Positions 41,752-50,636 of a stretch of 64,000 bases of DNA are shown one piece after another. The DNA comes from Streptomyces albofaciens JCM 4342 (GTDB lineage Bacteria > Actinomycetota > Actinomycetes > Streptomycetales > Streptomycetaceae): NCBI RefSeq assembly GCF_008634025.1, contig NZ_PDCM01000002.1, forward strand, positions 2,691,001 through 2,755,000, read 5' to 3'. The position numbers and the translations under genes were made by a program. Numbering within the stretch: position 1 is the stretch's first letter; every line of letters starts with the position of its first letter. Under the pieces are notes generated by a model that was not told the DNA's origin, ran no database searches, and worked only from the letters and a program-made list of their open reading frames with translations.

Positions 41752-43032
41752 TCAGCGGGCGTGCCGCAGGAACACATCGGTCTCGTGGTTGGTGTCGCCC
41801 GCGACCAGATCGTCGAGGTGCGACTCGAAGACGACCTTGCGGCCGTCCGGCGTCATCGCGTCGGGCCCGGCGGTGGCCGCCCTCGGCTTTCCGTCGGTGC
41901 CGGGGCTGACCAGGGTGTCCTTCCCGGTCCTCAGATCCTTGACGTACAGCCCGTACTCGACGCCGTAGGAGTGCAGCAGCAGCCGTCGGCCGTCCGGGCT
42001 GATCGCGTCCGCGTCGGCGTACTGGTTGCCGTCGATGCCGTCCACCCGCCGCATCGCGCCGGTGCGCAGATCCCGTACGAAGGCATAGGAGCGGGCCTCG
42101 TCCGGCACCGGCACGATGTTCTTGGCCGCGGAGTTGAACGCCACGGTGCGGCCGTCGGCGCTGATCAGCGGGTCGGTGGAGCCCGAGGTGGCGGGCGCGC
42201 CGTCGGCGGTGGTGTCGATCTGCCGCTGCTCGCCGGTGCGCAGGTCGGCGAGGTGGATGTCGGCCCAGTCGCGTTCGCCGCCGGGACCGCCGCCGCGGCG
42301 GCTGCGCTCCCGGTAGACGGCCTTGGCGCCGTCGGCGCTGATACGCACGGAGTCGTAGCCGCGCCCCTCCTTGGTGGGGACCCGGCTGACCCGGCGCGTC
42401 ATCCCGGTCCTGCGGTCGCGTACGTAGATCCGGCTCATCTCCTCCTTCTCCGGCGGGACGGTGGACTGCCGGCCGACGTAGGCGACATAGCGGCCGTCGG
42501 CGCTGAGCGCGGGCGCCTCGCCGCCGGTGAAGCCCGCGTCCATGTCCAGGTCGGCGCGCTCCAGTCGCCCGGTGCGGATCTCGTGGACGTAGACGTGGTA
42601 CTGGCCGTCCGTCTCGGCGTCGAAGGCGACGTACCGGCCGTCCGCGCTGATCGCGGCGAAGTCGGCGTTGCCGTGGCCGAGCGGGGCGTTGAGGCGGCGG
42701 GTGGTGCCGGTGCGGCGGTCGCGCAGGAAGACGTCGCGGACGAGGGTGCCGTCGTTGTCGTCGCCCGGCACGAGGTTGCCGGCCTCCGAGTCGAAGGCGA
42801 CGTACCGGCCGTCGGCGCTGATCGCGGCGTTGAACGAGCCGCCGCCGACCGCCTCGGAGCCGTCGGGGGCGGTGTTCACCCGCTCGGTGCGCGGCCCCTG
42901 GCCACCGGCCGCCGCGGGCGGGCCGCCGGCCGCCACCGCCCCGACGAGCACGGCGGCCACGACGGCCCCCGCGGACGCGCGTCTGCCCCCGCCCCTGTCT
43001 CTTCTCCTGTCTCCGCCCCTGCCCACGCCCAT
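41752..43032 (-). CDS. Secreted PD40/TolB-like beta-propeller protein
   Basis: This 426-residue protein has a basic N-terminus (RGGDRRRDRGGGRR), a hydrophobic segment (AGAVVAAVLVGAVAAG) and a Pro/Ala-rich cleavage region, so it is probably exported. Six repeats of the ISADGRYVAFDS type are spaced about 50-60 residues (for example ISADGRYVAFD, LSADGRYVAYVG, ISPDGRRLLLHS, MTPDGRKVVFES), making a WD40-like PD40 propeller. Function is likely protein or ligand binding. The ATG at 43032 has GGGGGGAAG 1-5 bases upstream; an ATG six codons earlier is possible. Confidence 0.82.
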   Translation of the reverse strand: MGVGRGGDRRRDRGGGRRASAGAVVAAVLVGAVAAGGPPAAAGGQGPRTERVNTAPDGSEAVGGGSFNAAISADGRYVAFDSEAGNLVPGDDNDGTLVRDVFLRDRRTGTTRRLNAPLGHGNADFAAISADGRYVAFDAETDGQYHVYVHEIRTGRLERADLDMDAGFTGGEAPALSADGRYVAYVGRQSTVPPEKEEMSRIYVRDRRTGMTRRVSRVPTKEGRGYDSVRISADGAKAVYRERSRRGGGPGGERDWADIHLADLRTGEQRQIDTTADGAPATSGSTDPLISADGRTVAFNSAAKNIVPVPDEARSYAFVRDLRTGAMRRVDGIDGNQYADADAISPDGRRLLLHSYGVEYGLYVKDLRTGKDTLVSPGTDGKPRAATAGPDAMTPDGRKVVFESHLDDLVAGDTNHETDVFLRHAR

Positions 43033-43163
43033 GCTTCCCCCCGGAAACATCCGCCTCCGGCCCTGCGCCGGAGCGCGAGGGGATACAACCGCGTCTCCGG
43101 CGACAGGGTCAATGCGCTCTTTTCCGTACAACCGGTACGAGAGTCAGGGCGTCCGCTCAGCCC

Positions 43164-43814
43164 TCAAGGCACAGTCGGAGCGCCTGCCGGCGTCAACGCC
43201 TCGTCCAGGAACTCCGCCACGTGCCGCAGCACCTGCTCCCGGTCCAGCCCCGGCAGGCCGACGACGAGGTGCGTACCGAAGCCGTCCAGCAGCGCGCGCG
43301 TACGGGTGGCGAAGCGCTCCGCGTCCACCGCCCGCAGCTCGCCCTTCGAGGCGCCCTCGACCAGGAGCGCCACCAGATCGCGGTGCCAGGCCAGTTCCAG
43401 GTCGAGCTGGCGCTCGCGGGCCGCGTCGTCCGCGTTCTGCGAGCGGTTCCACACCTCCAGCCACAGGGCCCAGCGCGGGTCCCGGCGCCCATCGGGCAGG
43501 TACAGCTCCACCAGCGCGTCGAGCCGCTCGCGGGCCGGGACACGGCGGGCGAGCGTCGCCCGCCGCCGGGCGCCCAACTGCTCCTCGCTCCACTGAAGGG
43601 TCTGGAGCAGCAGCTCGTCCTTCGTACCGAAGTAGTAGAGGATGTGCCCGCTGCTCATGCCGACCTCGCGGCCCAGCCCGGCCATGGTCAGCCGTTCCAG
43701 GCCCGCTTCGGCGATGGTGGCCATCGCCGCGGCGAGGACCTGCTCGCGGGGCTGGGCGAGCCGCCGCCGGGGTCGGCGGACCGGTCCGGACACAGAAACC
43801 TCCGGGTACGTCAC
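43164..43814 (-). CDS. TetR-family transcriptional regulator
   Basis: This 216-residue regulator has an N-terminal TetR helix-turn-helix at residues 20-65 (AAMATIAEAGLERLTMAGLG then MSSGHILYYFGTKDELLLQTL) and a helical ligand domain. The GTG start at 43814 overlaps the aguA stop by four bases (GTGA), so it is translated with the agmatine deiminase gene and probably regulates that operon. TTTAGTGC motifs upstream of aguA may be its sites. Agmatine or a related polyamine is the most likely ligand, by context only. Confidence 0.88.
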   Translation of the reverse strand: MTYPEVSVSGPVRRPRRRLAQPREQVLAAAMATIAEAGLERLTMAGLGREVGMSSGHILYYFGTKDELLLQTLQWSEEQLGARRRATLARRVPARERLDALVELYLPDGRRDPRWALWLEVWNRSQNADDAARERQLDLELAWHRDLVALLVEGASKGELRAVDAERFATRTRALLDGFGTHLVVGLPGLDREQVLRHVAEFLDEALTPAGAPTVP

Positions 43815-44860
43815 ACGGTGCCCACCTTGGGCTGCTGCTGGGTGATGCAGTGGATGCCACCGCCAGCTGCAAAGATCGTACGGGCGTCGGCCTGCACCAC
43901 CGCGCGCTCCGGGAACAGCCGCCGGAAGATCGCGGCTGCCTCCTCGTCGCGCGGGTCATCGAACGCGCACAGCACCACGCCGCCGTTGCACAGGTAGTGA
44001 TTGATGTACGAATAATCCACCGGCTCGCCGTCCGTCTCCACCACGGTCGGCGCGGGCACCTCGACCACCTCCAGCCGTCGGCCGCGCGCGTCCGTAGAGG
44101 CACGCAGCAGCTTGACGATCTCCTCGCACACGGCGTGGTCGGGGTGGGCAGGGTCGGGCTGGGTGTGCGCGACGACGACGCCGGGGCGGGCGAAGGCCGC
44201 GACGATGTCCACGTGCCCACGGGTGCCGAAGCGCCCGTAGTCGGCGGTCAGTCCGCGCGGCAGCCAGACCGCCTTCGTGGTGCCGAGGCAGGCATGGACC
44301 TCCGCCTCGACCTCCTCCCGGGTACGGCCCGGATTGCGCCCGGGATCGAGTTGCACGGTCTCCGTCAGCAGAACGGTCCCCTCACCGTCCACGTGCAGCC
44401 CGCCGCCCTCGTTCACCAGCGACGAGCGGTACGCACGGGCCCCGGCCAGCCCGGCCACGTACCCACCGATCTGCGCGTCCCGCTCCCAGCGCGCCCAGTC
44501 CTGCCCGCCCCACCCGTTGAACACCCAGTCCACAGCGGCCAGTTGCCCGCCCCCGCCGGTCAGAAAGGTCGGCCCGACATCCCGCATCCAGGCGTCGTCC
44601 AGCGCCCGCTCGACGACCTCGATTCCCGCCCCGAGCAGCAGCCGCGCCCGGTCCGTCTGCCCGGGACTCGCCACCACCGTGACCGCCTCGAACCGCCGCA
44701 CCGCCCGGGCCACACCGGCCCACGCCCGCCGGGCCCGCGCCAACTCCTCGCCGCCTTCCGCACCGAAGGTGGCATTGGGCCCCGGCCAGGCCATCCAGGT
44801 CCGCTCATGCGGAGCCCACTCGGCAGGCATACGGAAGCCGTCGGCGGCGGGGGTGGTCAT
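43811..44860 (-). CDS. aguA: Agmatine deiminase family protein
   Basis: This 349-residue enzyme of the guanidine-modifying superfamily converts agmatine to N-carbamoylputrescine. MPAEWAPHERTWMAWP is the conserved N-terminus; DAWMRDVGPTFLT near residue 90 and NGWGGQDW near 115 bind substrate; the catalytic cysteine is in AAGGGIHCITQQQP near residue 338. The ATG at 44860 has GGAGG 5 bases upstream. It forms an operon with the downstream TetR gene. The wider arginine-decarboxylation pathway partners are not in the window. Confidence 0.92.
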   Translation of the reverse strand: MTTPAADGFRMPAEWAPHERTWMAWPGPNATFGAEGGEELARARRAWAGVARAVRRFEAVTVVASPGQTDRARLLLGAGIEVVERALDDAWMRDVGPTFLTGGGGQLAAVDWVFNGWGGQDWARWERDAQIGGYVAGLAGARAYRSSLVNEGGGLHVDGEGTVLLTETVQLDPGRNPGRTREEVEAEVHACLGTTKAVWLPRGLTADYGRFGTRGHVDIVAAFARPGVVVAHTQPDPAHPDHAVCEEIVKLLRASTDARGRRLEVVEVPAPTVVETDGEPVDYSYINHYLCNGGVVLCAFDDPRDEEAAAIFRRLFPERAVVQADARTIFAAGGGIHCITQQQPKVGTV

Positions 44861-44952
44861 GGGGTCCTCCGGGATGGGGGCGGGGAAGGCCGAGGGGCGG
44901 GGCGGCCCCCGTCCGGGCCGCCCCGCGGTTGGAGGCGCCGATCAAGCGGCGC

Positions 44953-45027
44953 TTTAGTGCGTCACTCTAAACGGGTGCTCGCGAGCAGCCAAGCATGTAG
45001 CCGCATTACTGCGCACACATTTAGTGC
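44953..45027. promoter_or_regulatory. Repeated TTTAGTGC elements upstream of aguA
   Basis: TTTAGTGC occurs at 44953-44960 and again at 45020-45027. The first is followed by GTCACTCTAAA, so TTTAGTG and CACTCTAAA form an imperfect palindrome with a perfect AGTG/CACT core. The elements lie 93 and 160 bases upstream of aguA and are candidate TetR-regulator sites. Confidence 0.5.
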
Positions 45028-45058
45028 AAGCCTCAAACAGGTGCGGCCACATGCCCCC

Positions 45059-45117
45059 GGAACGCCGAACGGCCCGGGGAATGCCGAAACGGCCCGGGGA
45101 ACGCCGAACGGCCGCCC
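45059..45117. repeat. Three near-copies of a 20-bp repeat between aguA and ilvE
   Basis: GGAACGCCGAACGGCCCGGG recurs three times from 45059, with single-base differences (GGAATGCCGAAACGG and GGAACGCCGAACGG). The third copy runs into the hairpin at 45106-45139. Confidence 0.6.
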
Positions 45118-45139
45118 GGTCAGCACCGGACGGCCGTTC
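45106..45139 (-). terminator. Hairpin downstream of ilvE
   Basis: GAACGGCCG with CCGGT (45106-45120) pairs with ACCGG with CGGCCGTTC (45125-45139), a 14-bp stem with a one-base mismatch. It lies 18 bases beyond the ilvE stop. Confidence 0.65.
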
Positions 45140-45157
45140 CATGAAACGAGGCTCGGG

Positions 45158-46243
45158 TCAGCCGAGCGGATGCATCCACCCGTGCGTGTCCGCCGTAGCC
45201 CCCGTCTGGAGGTCCAGGAGGGCCTTGCGGAGCTTCATGGTGACCTCGCCGGGCTTGCCGTCGCCGACGGTCCAGGAGGCGGCCTCGGACTTGACCGAGC
45301 CGACGGGGGTGATGACGGCGGCGGTGCCGCAGGCGAAGGCCTCGGTCAGGGAGCCGTCCTCGGTGGCGGCCTTCCAGTCCTCGACGGAGATGCGGCCCTC
45401 GGCGGCCTCGTAGCCGAGGTCGGTGGCGATCTTCAGGAGGGAGTCGCGGGTGATGCCGGGGAGGAGGGAACCGGAGAGCTCCGGGGTGACAATCTTGTTC
45501 CCGTACACGAAGTACAGGTTCATGCCGCCCATTTCCTCGATCCAGCGGCGCTCGATCGCGTCCAGCCAGACGACCTGGTCGCAGCCGTGCTGGGCGGCCT
45601 GGGCCTGGGCGACGAGGGAGGCGGCGTAGTTGCCGCCGGTCTTGGCGGCGCCGGTGCCCCCGCGCACGGCGCGCACGTACTCCTGCGACAGCCAGACGGA
45701 GACCGGCTTGACGCCGCCGGTGAAGTAAGCGCCGGCCGGCGAGGCGATGACGATGAACAGGTACTCGTTGGCGGGCCGGACGCCCAGGCCGACCTCGCTC
45801 GCGATCATGAAGGGGCGCAGGTAGAGCGATTCCTCACCGGAGGCGGGCACCCAGTTCTTGTCCTGCCGGACCAGGGCGTCGCAGGCCTCGATGAAGGTCT
45901 CGACGGGCAGTTCGGGCATGCCCAGGCGGCGGGCGGAGGCCTGGAAGCGGCGGGCGTTGGCGTCCGGGCGGAAGGTGGCGACGGTGCCGTCGGGCTGGCG
46001 GTACGCCTTCAGGCCCTCGAAGATCGTCTGCGCGTAGTGCAGCGTCATGTTGGCCGGGTCCATGGACAGCGGCGCGTACGGCACCAGCTGGGCGTCGTGC
46101 CAGCCGCGGCCCTCCGTCCACTTGATCGTCACCATGTGGTCGGTGAAGTACCGGCCGAAGCCGGGGCTGGCCAGGATCTTCTCCCGCTCCGCGGCGGGCA
46201 GCGGGTGGGCGGAGGGCTTGAGCTCGATCGTGGGCGTCGTCAT
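45158..46243 (-). CDS. ilvE: Branched-chain amino acid aminotransferase
   Basis: This 361-residue class IV PLP enzyme makes the last step to Ile, Leu and Val. [15 protein letters not shown] and [12 protein letters not shown] lie near the N-terminus, the PLP lysine in [15 protein letters not shown] near residue 200, [14 protein letters not shown] near 240 and [12 protein letters not shown] near 310. Length and motifs are typical. It lies 370 bases downstream of leuB on the same strand with a hairpin between them, so it may have its own promoter. Confidence 0.97.
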   Translation of the reverse strand: MTTPTIELKPSAHPLPAAEREKILASPGFGRYFTDHMVTIKWTEGRGWHDAQLVPYAPLSMDPANMTLHYAQTIFEGLKAYRQPDGTVATFRPDANARRFQASARRLGMPELPVETFIEACDALVRQDKNWVPASGEESLYLRPFMIASEVGLGVRPANEYLFIVIASPAGAYFTGGVKPVSVWLSQEYVRAVRGGTGAAKTGGNYAASLVAQAQAAQHGCDQVVWLDAIERRWIEEMGGMNLYFVYGNKIVTPELSGSLLPGITRDSLLKIATDLGYEAAEGRISVEDWKAATEDGSLTEAFACGTAAVITPVGSVKSEAASWTVGDGKPGEVTMKLRKALLDLQTGATADTHGWMHPLG

Positions 46244-46485
46244 GGGTGCGTGTCCTTCACCGGTGAGGTTATGGGGCCGCGCTCACGAACTCCTTGCCGT
46301 TACAGGTCGTCCGGTACTCCCCTCGTACGGCGGCTCCACGTTCGATTATCGCTCCCGGGGTGCCGGGGAGGAAACGCCGTGCTGCGGAGGACGGGACGCC
46401 CCGGCTCCGGAATCGGACCCGTGTGCGCTGGCCAGGGGTCGATGGTCGCACCGAATCCGGCGGCAGCACAGTCGCGGGCATGGGT

Positions 46486-46519
46486 GACAGCGCCGGGGCG
46501 GCGGGGCCCCGGCGCTGTC
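46486..46519 (-). terminator. Perfect 13-bp hairpin downstream of leuB
   Basis: GACAGCGCCGGGG at 46486-46498 pairs perfectly with CCCCGGCGCTGTC at 46507-46519 around an 8-base loop, about 95 bases beyond the leuB stop. There is no T-run. Confidence 0.65.
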
Positions 46520-46526
46520 GGCGGCC

Positions 46527-46590
46527 GGTCGCTCTCAGGACCGGCCGCTCTTGGGGTCGGTCGTTCTCAGGACCGGCCGCTCTTGGGGTC
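46527..46590. repeat. 32-bp direct repeat downstream of leuB
   Basis: GGTCGCTCTCAGGACCGGCC plus GCTCTTGGGGTC occurs at 46527-46558 and again at 46559-46590 with one mismatch (C to T at the sixth base). A partial third copy follows at 46591. Confidence 0.8.
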
Positions 46591-46612
46591 GGTCGCTTCC
46601 AGGGCCGGGGCC

Positions 46613-47653
46613 TCAGCCCGCCACCCGGGCGGCGAGGGCGTCGCCGATCTCGTCGGTGGTGCGGGGAGCCGTGCCGCGGGCTTCGAGGTCGGCGGCGACG
46701 GCGCTCTCGATGCGGGCCGCCTCGGCTTCGTACCCGAGGTGGCGCAGGAGGAGGGCGACGGACAGCACGGTGGCCGTCGGGTCGGCCTTGCCGGTGCCCG
46801 CGATGTCCGGCGCCGAGCCGTGCACCGGCTCGAACATGGACGGGAAGGCGCCGGTGGGGTTGATGTTGCCGGAGGCGGCCAGCCCGATGCCGCCGGTCAC
46901 GGCGGCGGCGAGGTCGGTGAGGATGTCGCCGAAGAGGTTGTCGGTGACGATCACGTCGAACCGCTCGGGCTGGGTGACGAAGAAGATCGTCGCGGCGTCC
47001 ACGTGCAGATAGTCGGTGGCGACCTGGGGGTACTCCTGGCCCACCGTGTCGAAGATCTTCTTCCACATGTGGCCGGCGTGCACCAGGACGTTGTTCTTGT
47101 GGACCAGCGTCAGCTTCTTGCGCGGCCGGGCGGCGGCCCGCTCGTACGCGTCCCGGACCACCCGCTCCACGCCGTACGCGGTGTTCAGGCTGACCTCGGT
47201 GGCGACCTCGTGCGGGGTGCCGGTGCGCAGGCTGCCGCCGTTGCCCGTGTACGGGCCCTCGGTGCCCTCGCGGACGACGACGAAGTCGATGTCGGGACGG
47301 CCGGCGAGCGGCGTCGCGGTGTTCGGGAAGAGCTTCGACGGGCGCAGGTTGACGTAGTGGTCGAAGGCGAAGCGCAGCTTCAGGAGCAGGCCGCGCTCCA
47401 GGACGCCGGAGGGCACGGACGGGTCGCCGATCGCGCCGAGCAGGATCGCGTCGTGCTCCTTGAGGGACTCCAGGTCCGCGTCCGGCAGCGTCTCGCCGGT
47501 GGCGTGCCACCGCCGCGCGCCGAGGTCGTACTCCTTGGTTTCCAGCTTGACGTCCTGCGGGAGGACCGCGCCGAGGACCTTCAGTCCTTGGGCGACGACC
47601 TCCTGGCCGATACCGTCACCGGGAATCACTGCGAGGCGAATGCTGCGAGACAT
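46613..47653 (-). CDS. leuB: 3-isopropylmalate dehydrogenase
   Basis: This 346-residue NAD-dependent decarboxylating dehydrogenase oxidises 3-isopropylmalate to 2-oxoisocaproate in leucine synthesis. [14 protein letters not shown] is at residue 9, [14 protein letters not shown] near 72, [20 protein letters not shown] near 130 for substrate binding, and [19 protein letters not shown] near 228. Length is that of the actinobacterial LeuB. The GTG/ATG start at 47653 is preceded by weak ribosome-binding signals. It is divergent from the phosphatase gene. Confidence 0.97.
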   Translation of the reverse strand: MSRSIRLAVIPGDGIGQEVVAQGLKVLGAVLPQDVKLETKEYDLGARRWHATGETLPDADLESLKEHDAILLGAIGDPSVPSGVLERGLLLKLRFAFDHYVNLRPSKLFPNTATPLAGRPDIDFVVVREGTEGPYTGNGGSLRTGTPHEVATEVSLNTAYGVERVVRDAYERAAARPRKKLTLVHKNNVLVHAGHMWKKIFDTVGQEYPQVATDYLHVDAATIFFVTQPERFDVIVTDNLFGDILTDLAAAVTGGIGLAASGNINPTGAFPSMFEPVHGSAPDIAGTGKADPTATVLSVALLLRHLGYEAEAARIESAVAADLEARGTAPRTTDEIGDALAARVAG

Positions 47654-47720
47654 GCCTGGACCCTACTCTTCGTCCCAGTGCTTGACACGTGCCGTCCGGG
47701 ATACGGACACATGAGGAGCC

Positions 47721-47742
47721 GGTCACCCGCCGTTCACCCGCA
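47721..47742 (+). promoter_or_regulatory. PHO box (two 11-base direct repeats) upstream of a secreted phosphatase
   Basis: GGTCACCCGCC at 47721-47731 is followed at once by GTTCACCCGCA at 47732-47742. These match the 11-base direct-repeat units that PhoP recognises in Streptomyces. The box is 40 bases upstream of the phosphatase ATG. Confidence 0.75.
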
Positions 47743-47782
47743 GGGCCCCTACGCGTCGAACGGCGATGCGACGTTGCGCAGC

Positions 47783-49348
47783 ATGGACACACCACGCGTG
47801 GGCATTCCCGAACCGCTGGCGAGCCGCCTGAGCATGCCCGAGCAGCACGAGTACCTCCGGACGAAGCTGACCCGCCGCGGACTGCTGCGCACCTCCGCCG
47901 CCACGGCGGGCGCCGTCGCGGGCGGCGGGCTGCTGGCGGGCCCCGCCCAGGCCGCCTCCCCCACCCTGCTCTCCTCCCCCGCCACCGGCGCGGTCCACGG
48001 CTCGCTCGTCGCGCCGTTCGGCCGGCACCTGGCGTTCGGCGCGGATCCTCGGCACCAGATGCGCGTCTCGTGGCAGGTGCCGTTCGCGGTCAAGCGGCCG
48101 TTCCTGCGCGTGGGGCTGCGGCCGTGGGACCTGAGCCGGAAGATCCAGGCCGAGGTACGGGACCTGCACACGCCGTCGCTGAGCAAGAAGCTGCCCGCGG
48201 TGGACCAGTACTACCTGCACGCGGCGCTGGACGGGCTGCGGCCGGGCACCACGTACTACTACGGCGTCGGCCACGACGGCTTCGACCCCGCCGACGCCCG
48301 GCACTTCGGCACCCTCGGCACGTTCCGCACCGCCCCGGCCCGCGCCGAGCGGTTCGTCTTCACCGCCTTCGGCGACCAGGGCGTCAGCTACCACGCGCTC
48401 GCCAACGACCAGCTCATCCTGGGCCAGAACCCGTCCTTCCACCTGCACGCGGGCGACATCTGCTACGCGGACCCGGACGGCAGCGGCACCGACCACGACA
48501 CCTACGACGCGCGCCAGTGGGACCAGTTCCTGGCGCAGACCGAATCGGTGGCCAAGACGGTGCCGTGGATGGTGACGACCGGCAACCACGACATGGAGGC
48601 GTGGTACTCCCCCAACGGGTACGGCGGCCAGAACGCGCGCTGGACCCTGCCGGGCAACGGGCCGGACGCGCAGAACGCGCCGGGCGTCTACTCCTTCACG
48701 TACGGGAACGTCGCCGTCGTCGCGCTCGACGCCAACGACGTCTCGTACGAGATCCCCGCCAACCTCGGCGTGACCGGCGGCAGGCAGACGAAGTGGCTGG
48801 ACCGCAGGCTCGGCGAGCTGCGCGCCACCCGGGGGATCGACTTCATCGTGGTGTTCTTCCACCACTGCGCCTTCTCCACCACCAACTCGCACGCCTCGGA
48901 GGGCGGGGTGCGCGACGCGTGGCTGCCGCTGTTCGAGAAGCACCAGGTGGACCTGGTGGTCAACGGCCACAACCACGTCTACGAGCGGACCGACGCGATC
49001 AAGGGCGGCCGGGTCTCCAAGAAGGTGCCGATCGGCGAGACGGTGGACTCCACGCGCGAGGGCATCGTGTACGTGACCGCCGGCGGCGCGGGCAAGTCGC
49101 TCTACGACTTCCCGGTGCCGGACAGCTACGAGGGCCACGTCGAGGACCTCGACCACGTGGACACCTACCACTGGGCCAAGGGCCGGGAGAAGGTCAAGGA
49201 GACGGTGCAGTGGTCGCAGGTGCGCTACACCGGCTACTCCTTCATCGCCGTCGAGGTCCTGCCGGGCCACCGGCCGCGGATGAAGGTCACCGCGCTCGCC
49301 GAGTCCGGTGCGAGCGTCGACCGCTTCGAGATCACGCGGCGCCGCTGA
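47783..49348 (+). CDS. Tat-exported metallophosphoesterase, purple acid phosphatase type
   Basis: This 521-residue protein has a twin-arginine signal (KLTRRGLLRTSAATAGAVAG near residue 30) and is exported folded. A fibronectin-like N-terminal domain (HQMRVSWQVPF, LDGLRPGTTYYYGVGHDG) precedes the metallophosphoesterase domain with AFGDQGVSYHAL, HAGDICYADPDG, TTGNHDMEAW, HHCAFSTTN and NGHNHVYERTD carrying the metal ligands. It releases phosphate from organic esters outside the cell. The PHO box upstream implies induction by phosphate starvation. The ATG at 47783 is preceded by no strong ribosome-binding site. Confidence 0.9.
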   Translation: MDTPRVGIPEPLASRLSMPEQHEYLRTKLTRRGLLRTSAATAGAVAGGGLLAGPAQAASPTLLSSPATGAVHGSLVAPFGRHLAFGADPRHQMRVSWQVPFAVKRPFLRVGLRPWDLSRKIQAEVRDLHTPSLSKKLPAVDQYYLHAALDGLRPGTTYYYGVGHDGFDPADARHFGTLGTFRTAPARAERFVFTAFGDQGVSYHALANDQLILGQNPSFHLHAGDICYADPDGSGTDHDTYDARQWDQFLAQTESVAKTVPWMVTTGNHDMEAWYSPNGYGGQNARWTLPGNGPDAQNAPGVYSFTYGNVAVVALDANDVSYEIPANLGVTGGRQTKWLDRRLGELRATRGIDFIVVFFHHCAFSTTNSHASEGGVRDAWLPLFEKHQVDLVVNGHNHVYERTDAIKGGRVSKKVPIGETVDSTREGIVYVTAGGAGKSLYDFPVPDSYEGHVEDLDHVDTYHWAKGREKVKETVQWSQVRYTGYSFIAVEVLPGHRPRMKVTALAESGASVDRFEITRRR

Positions 49349-49352
49349 GCGC

Positions 49353-49412
49353 GGGCGCGGGCGGGTGCGGCCGCGCGCTCAGCGCGCCGCCGCACCCCCG
49401 CCCGCCGGGCGG
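49353..49412. terminator. GC-rich hairpin after the phosphatase gene
   Basis: GCGGGCGGGTGCGG (about 49358-49370) pairs with CCGCACCCCCGCC (about 49390-49405) and GCGCGC with GCGCGC in the inner stem. It lies between the phosphatase and the convergent 43-residue gene. Confidence 0.55.
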
Positions 49413-49420
49413 CCCCGGGC

Positions 49421-49552
49421 TCAGTGCCCGGTCGAGCCGCCGTTGTCCCGGCGGTCGAGCGCCCGCTGGAGCGCGGCGGCGGCGTTCTTGCGGTCGGCCT
49501 CGTTGGTCGCACGGGCGGAGTGCCGGATCCTGCGGACAGCGGTCTTGGTCAT
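49421..49552 (-). CDS. 43-residue basic conserved hypothetical protein
   Basis: The ATG at 49552 has GGAGG at 6-base spacing, and the product reads MTKTAVRRIRHSARATNEAD then RKNAAAALQRALDRRDNGGSTGH. It is positively charged in the first half and probably forms a helix with an Ala/Arg face. Short proteins of this kind occur in many Streptomyces genomes with no known role. The good ribosome-binding site and codon bias support it. Confidence 0.6.
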   Translation of the reverse strand: MTKTAVRRIRHSARATNEADRKNAAAALQRALDRRDNGGSTGH

Positions 49553-49908
49553 GATGCGCCTCCAACGCCAAAGCCCCGAGAAATGAAACGGAAGCGTCCT
49601 TCCGGAAACGGCCGAAAAGCGCGGGGGCCTCGGCACAGCAGGGATCACCTGCCCACACAGCCGGGCCGCACCCGCCACCGCTCGATCGAGCGGAACGTTC
49701 GGCTTCTACAACGCTAAGCCAGCGAGGCCGTGCTGTCTGCACAATTACTTGGGCTTCCTACTATTTGAGACGGGCGATGGCCTGAGGTGCACGATCGGGT
49801 GATCGGTCGAGGTCGGGGCGCGGGCGGGGACACGACTCCGTAGCGTGACCGGCGTGCCTTGTGCCACGGGGCCAAGCGCGCCCACACTTGAGGAGGAGGT
49901 GCTACGCC
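49553..49908. other. 356-base gap between the 43-residue gene and the Uma2 gene
   Basis: No gene is visible. It contains an AT-richer segment at about 49738-49775 (CAATTACTTGGG, then CCTACTATTTGAGA), which could hold promoters for either flanking gene, and a CGATCGGGTGATCG near 49791. Confidence 0.5.
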
Positions 49909-50568
49909 ATGACTGCTCTTGCCCATGAGACCCCCTGGGGCTTCGCCCCCGAACCGTCCGGCCAGGAGGTTCCCAGGCCGGATCTGGATGAGGTCCTGTG
50001 GCAGGCGTGGGAAGCCATGGAACTCCCCGAGGGCTTCCACGCTGAGATCATCGAGGGGTTCATCGAGGTGTCGCCGACAGGCTGTTACGCGCACAGCCAG
50101 ATCGCCAACAAGCTGCGCCGCGCCGCGGACAAATATTTGGCCGACGGACCGTACGCGGGTCACCAGGACACTAATGTGATCCACGACCGCAAGGTCTGGA
50201 TTCCCGACGTGATCATTGCTCTTGAGGATTTCGAAGCGCAGGACGTCATCGAACACGGAGTCGGCGTCAAAGCGTCCGCTGTCGAGGTGGCCGTCGAAGT
50301 GGTCTCCCCTGGCCACAACAGCGTCACGCGCGACCGCGTCCGCAAGCGCCGCGCCTACGCCCGTGCCGGCATCCCCGTCTATGTCCTCGTCGACGACCAT
50401 GATCTCCGCGGCATCGTCACCGTGTTCACCTCCCCCATGCCCGAGAAGGGCGACTACGCCGCCGAACACCGCGTCCCCTACGGCACCGACATCACCATCC
50501 CCGAAGGCCCCGCCAAGGGCTTCGTCATCGGCGAGGCGATCACCGGCCCCCCACGCGCCGACCGCTGA
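49909..50568 (+). CDS. Uma2/DUF820-family restriction-nuclease-fold protein
   Basis: This 219-residue protein has a PD-(D/E)XK-type Uma2 fold: ELPEGFHAEIIEGFIEVSPT near residue 40 carries the E-I-I-EG motif, DRKVWIPDVIIALEDFE near 100 has the Asp, and VAVEVVSPGHNSVTRDRVRK with the E-V-V-SP and Arg/Lys residues follows near 140. Uma2 proteins are found in many copies in actinomycetes and cyanobacteria without a settled role; they are predicted nucleases. The ATG at 49909 has AGGAGGAGG upstream. Confidence 0.85.
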   Translation: MTALAHETPWGFAPEPSGQEVPRPDLDEVLWQAWEAMELPEGFHAEIIEGFIEVSPTGCYAHSQIANKLRRAADKYLADGPYAGHQDTNVIHDRKVWIPDVIIALEDFEAQDVIEHGVGVKASAVEVAVEVVSPGHNSVTRDRVRKRRAYARAGIPVYVLVDDHDLRGIVTVFTSPMPEKGDYAAEHRVPYGTDITIPEGPAKGFVIGEAITGPPRADR

Positions 50569-50573
50569 CCGCA

Positions 50574-50619
50574 CGCCGACGGCCCGGCACCCCACCAATG
50601 GGGCGCCGGGCCGTCGGCG
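50574..50619. terminator. Bidirectional hairpin between Uma2 gene and pruA
   Basis: CGCCGACGGCCCGGC with CCCC (50574-50593) pairs with GGGG and GCCGGGCCGTCGGCG (50600-50619), a stem of about 19 bp with one mismatch. It separates the convergent Uma2 and pruA genes. Confidence 0.75.
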
Positions 50620-50636
50620 TACTACAGGGCTACAGA

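Larger units (their letters stand above)
46244..46612. other. 369-base gap between leuB and ilvE
   Basis: No gene is supported. From the leuB side the region holds the 32-bp direct repeat, the hairpin at 46486-46519, and then about 240 bases next to ilvE that should include the ilvE promoter. TTCACCGGTGAGG at 46255-46267, close to the ilvE start, is a short palindrome. Confidence 0.5.

Noticed and set aside
46255..46267. TTCACCGGTGAGG near the ilvE start as a further NdgR site
   Set aside because: Its half-site spacing differs from the leuC-ndgR palindrome and the match is too short.
42668..49348. A 2226-codon open frame on the plus strand
   Set aside because: Only its last 522 codons (from 47783) are a real gene. 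The rest runs antisense to PD40, TetR, aguA, ilvE and leuB and is open only because of extreme GC codon bias.
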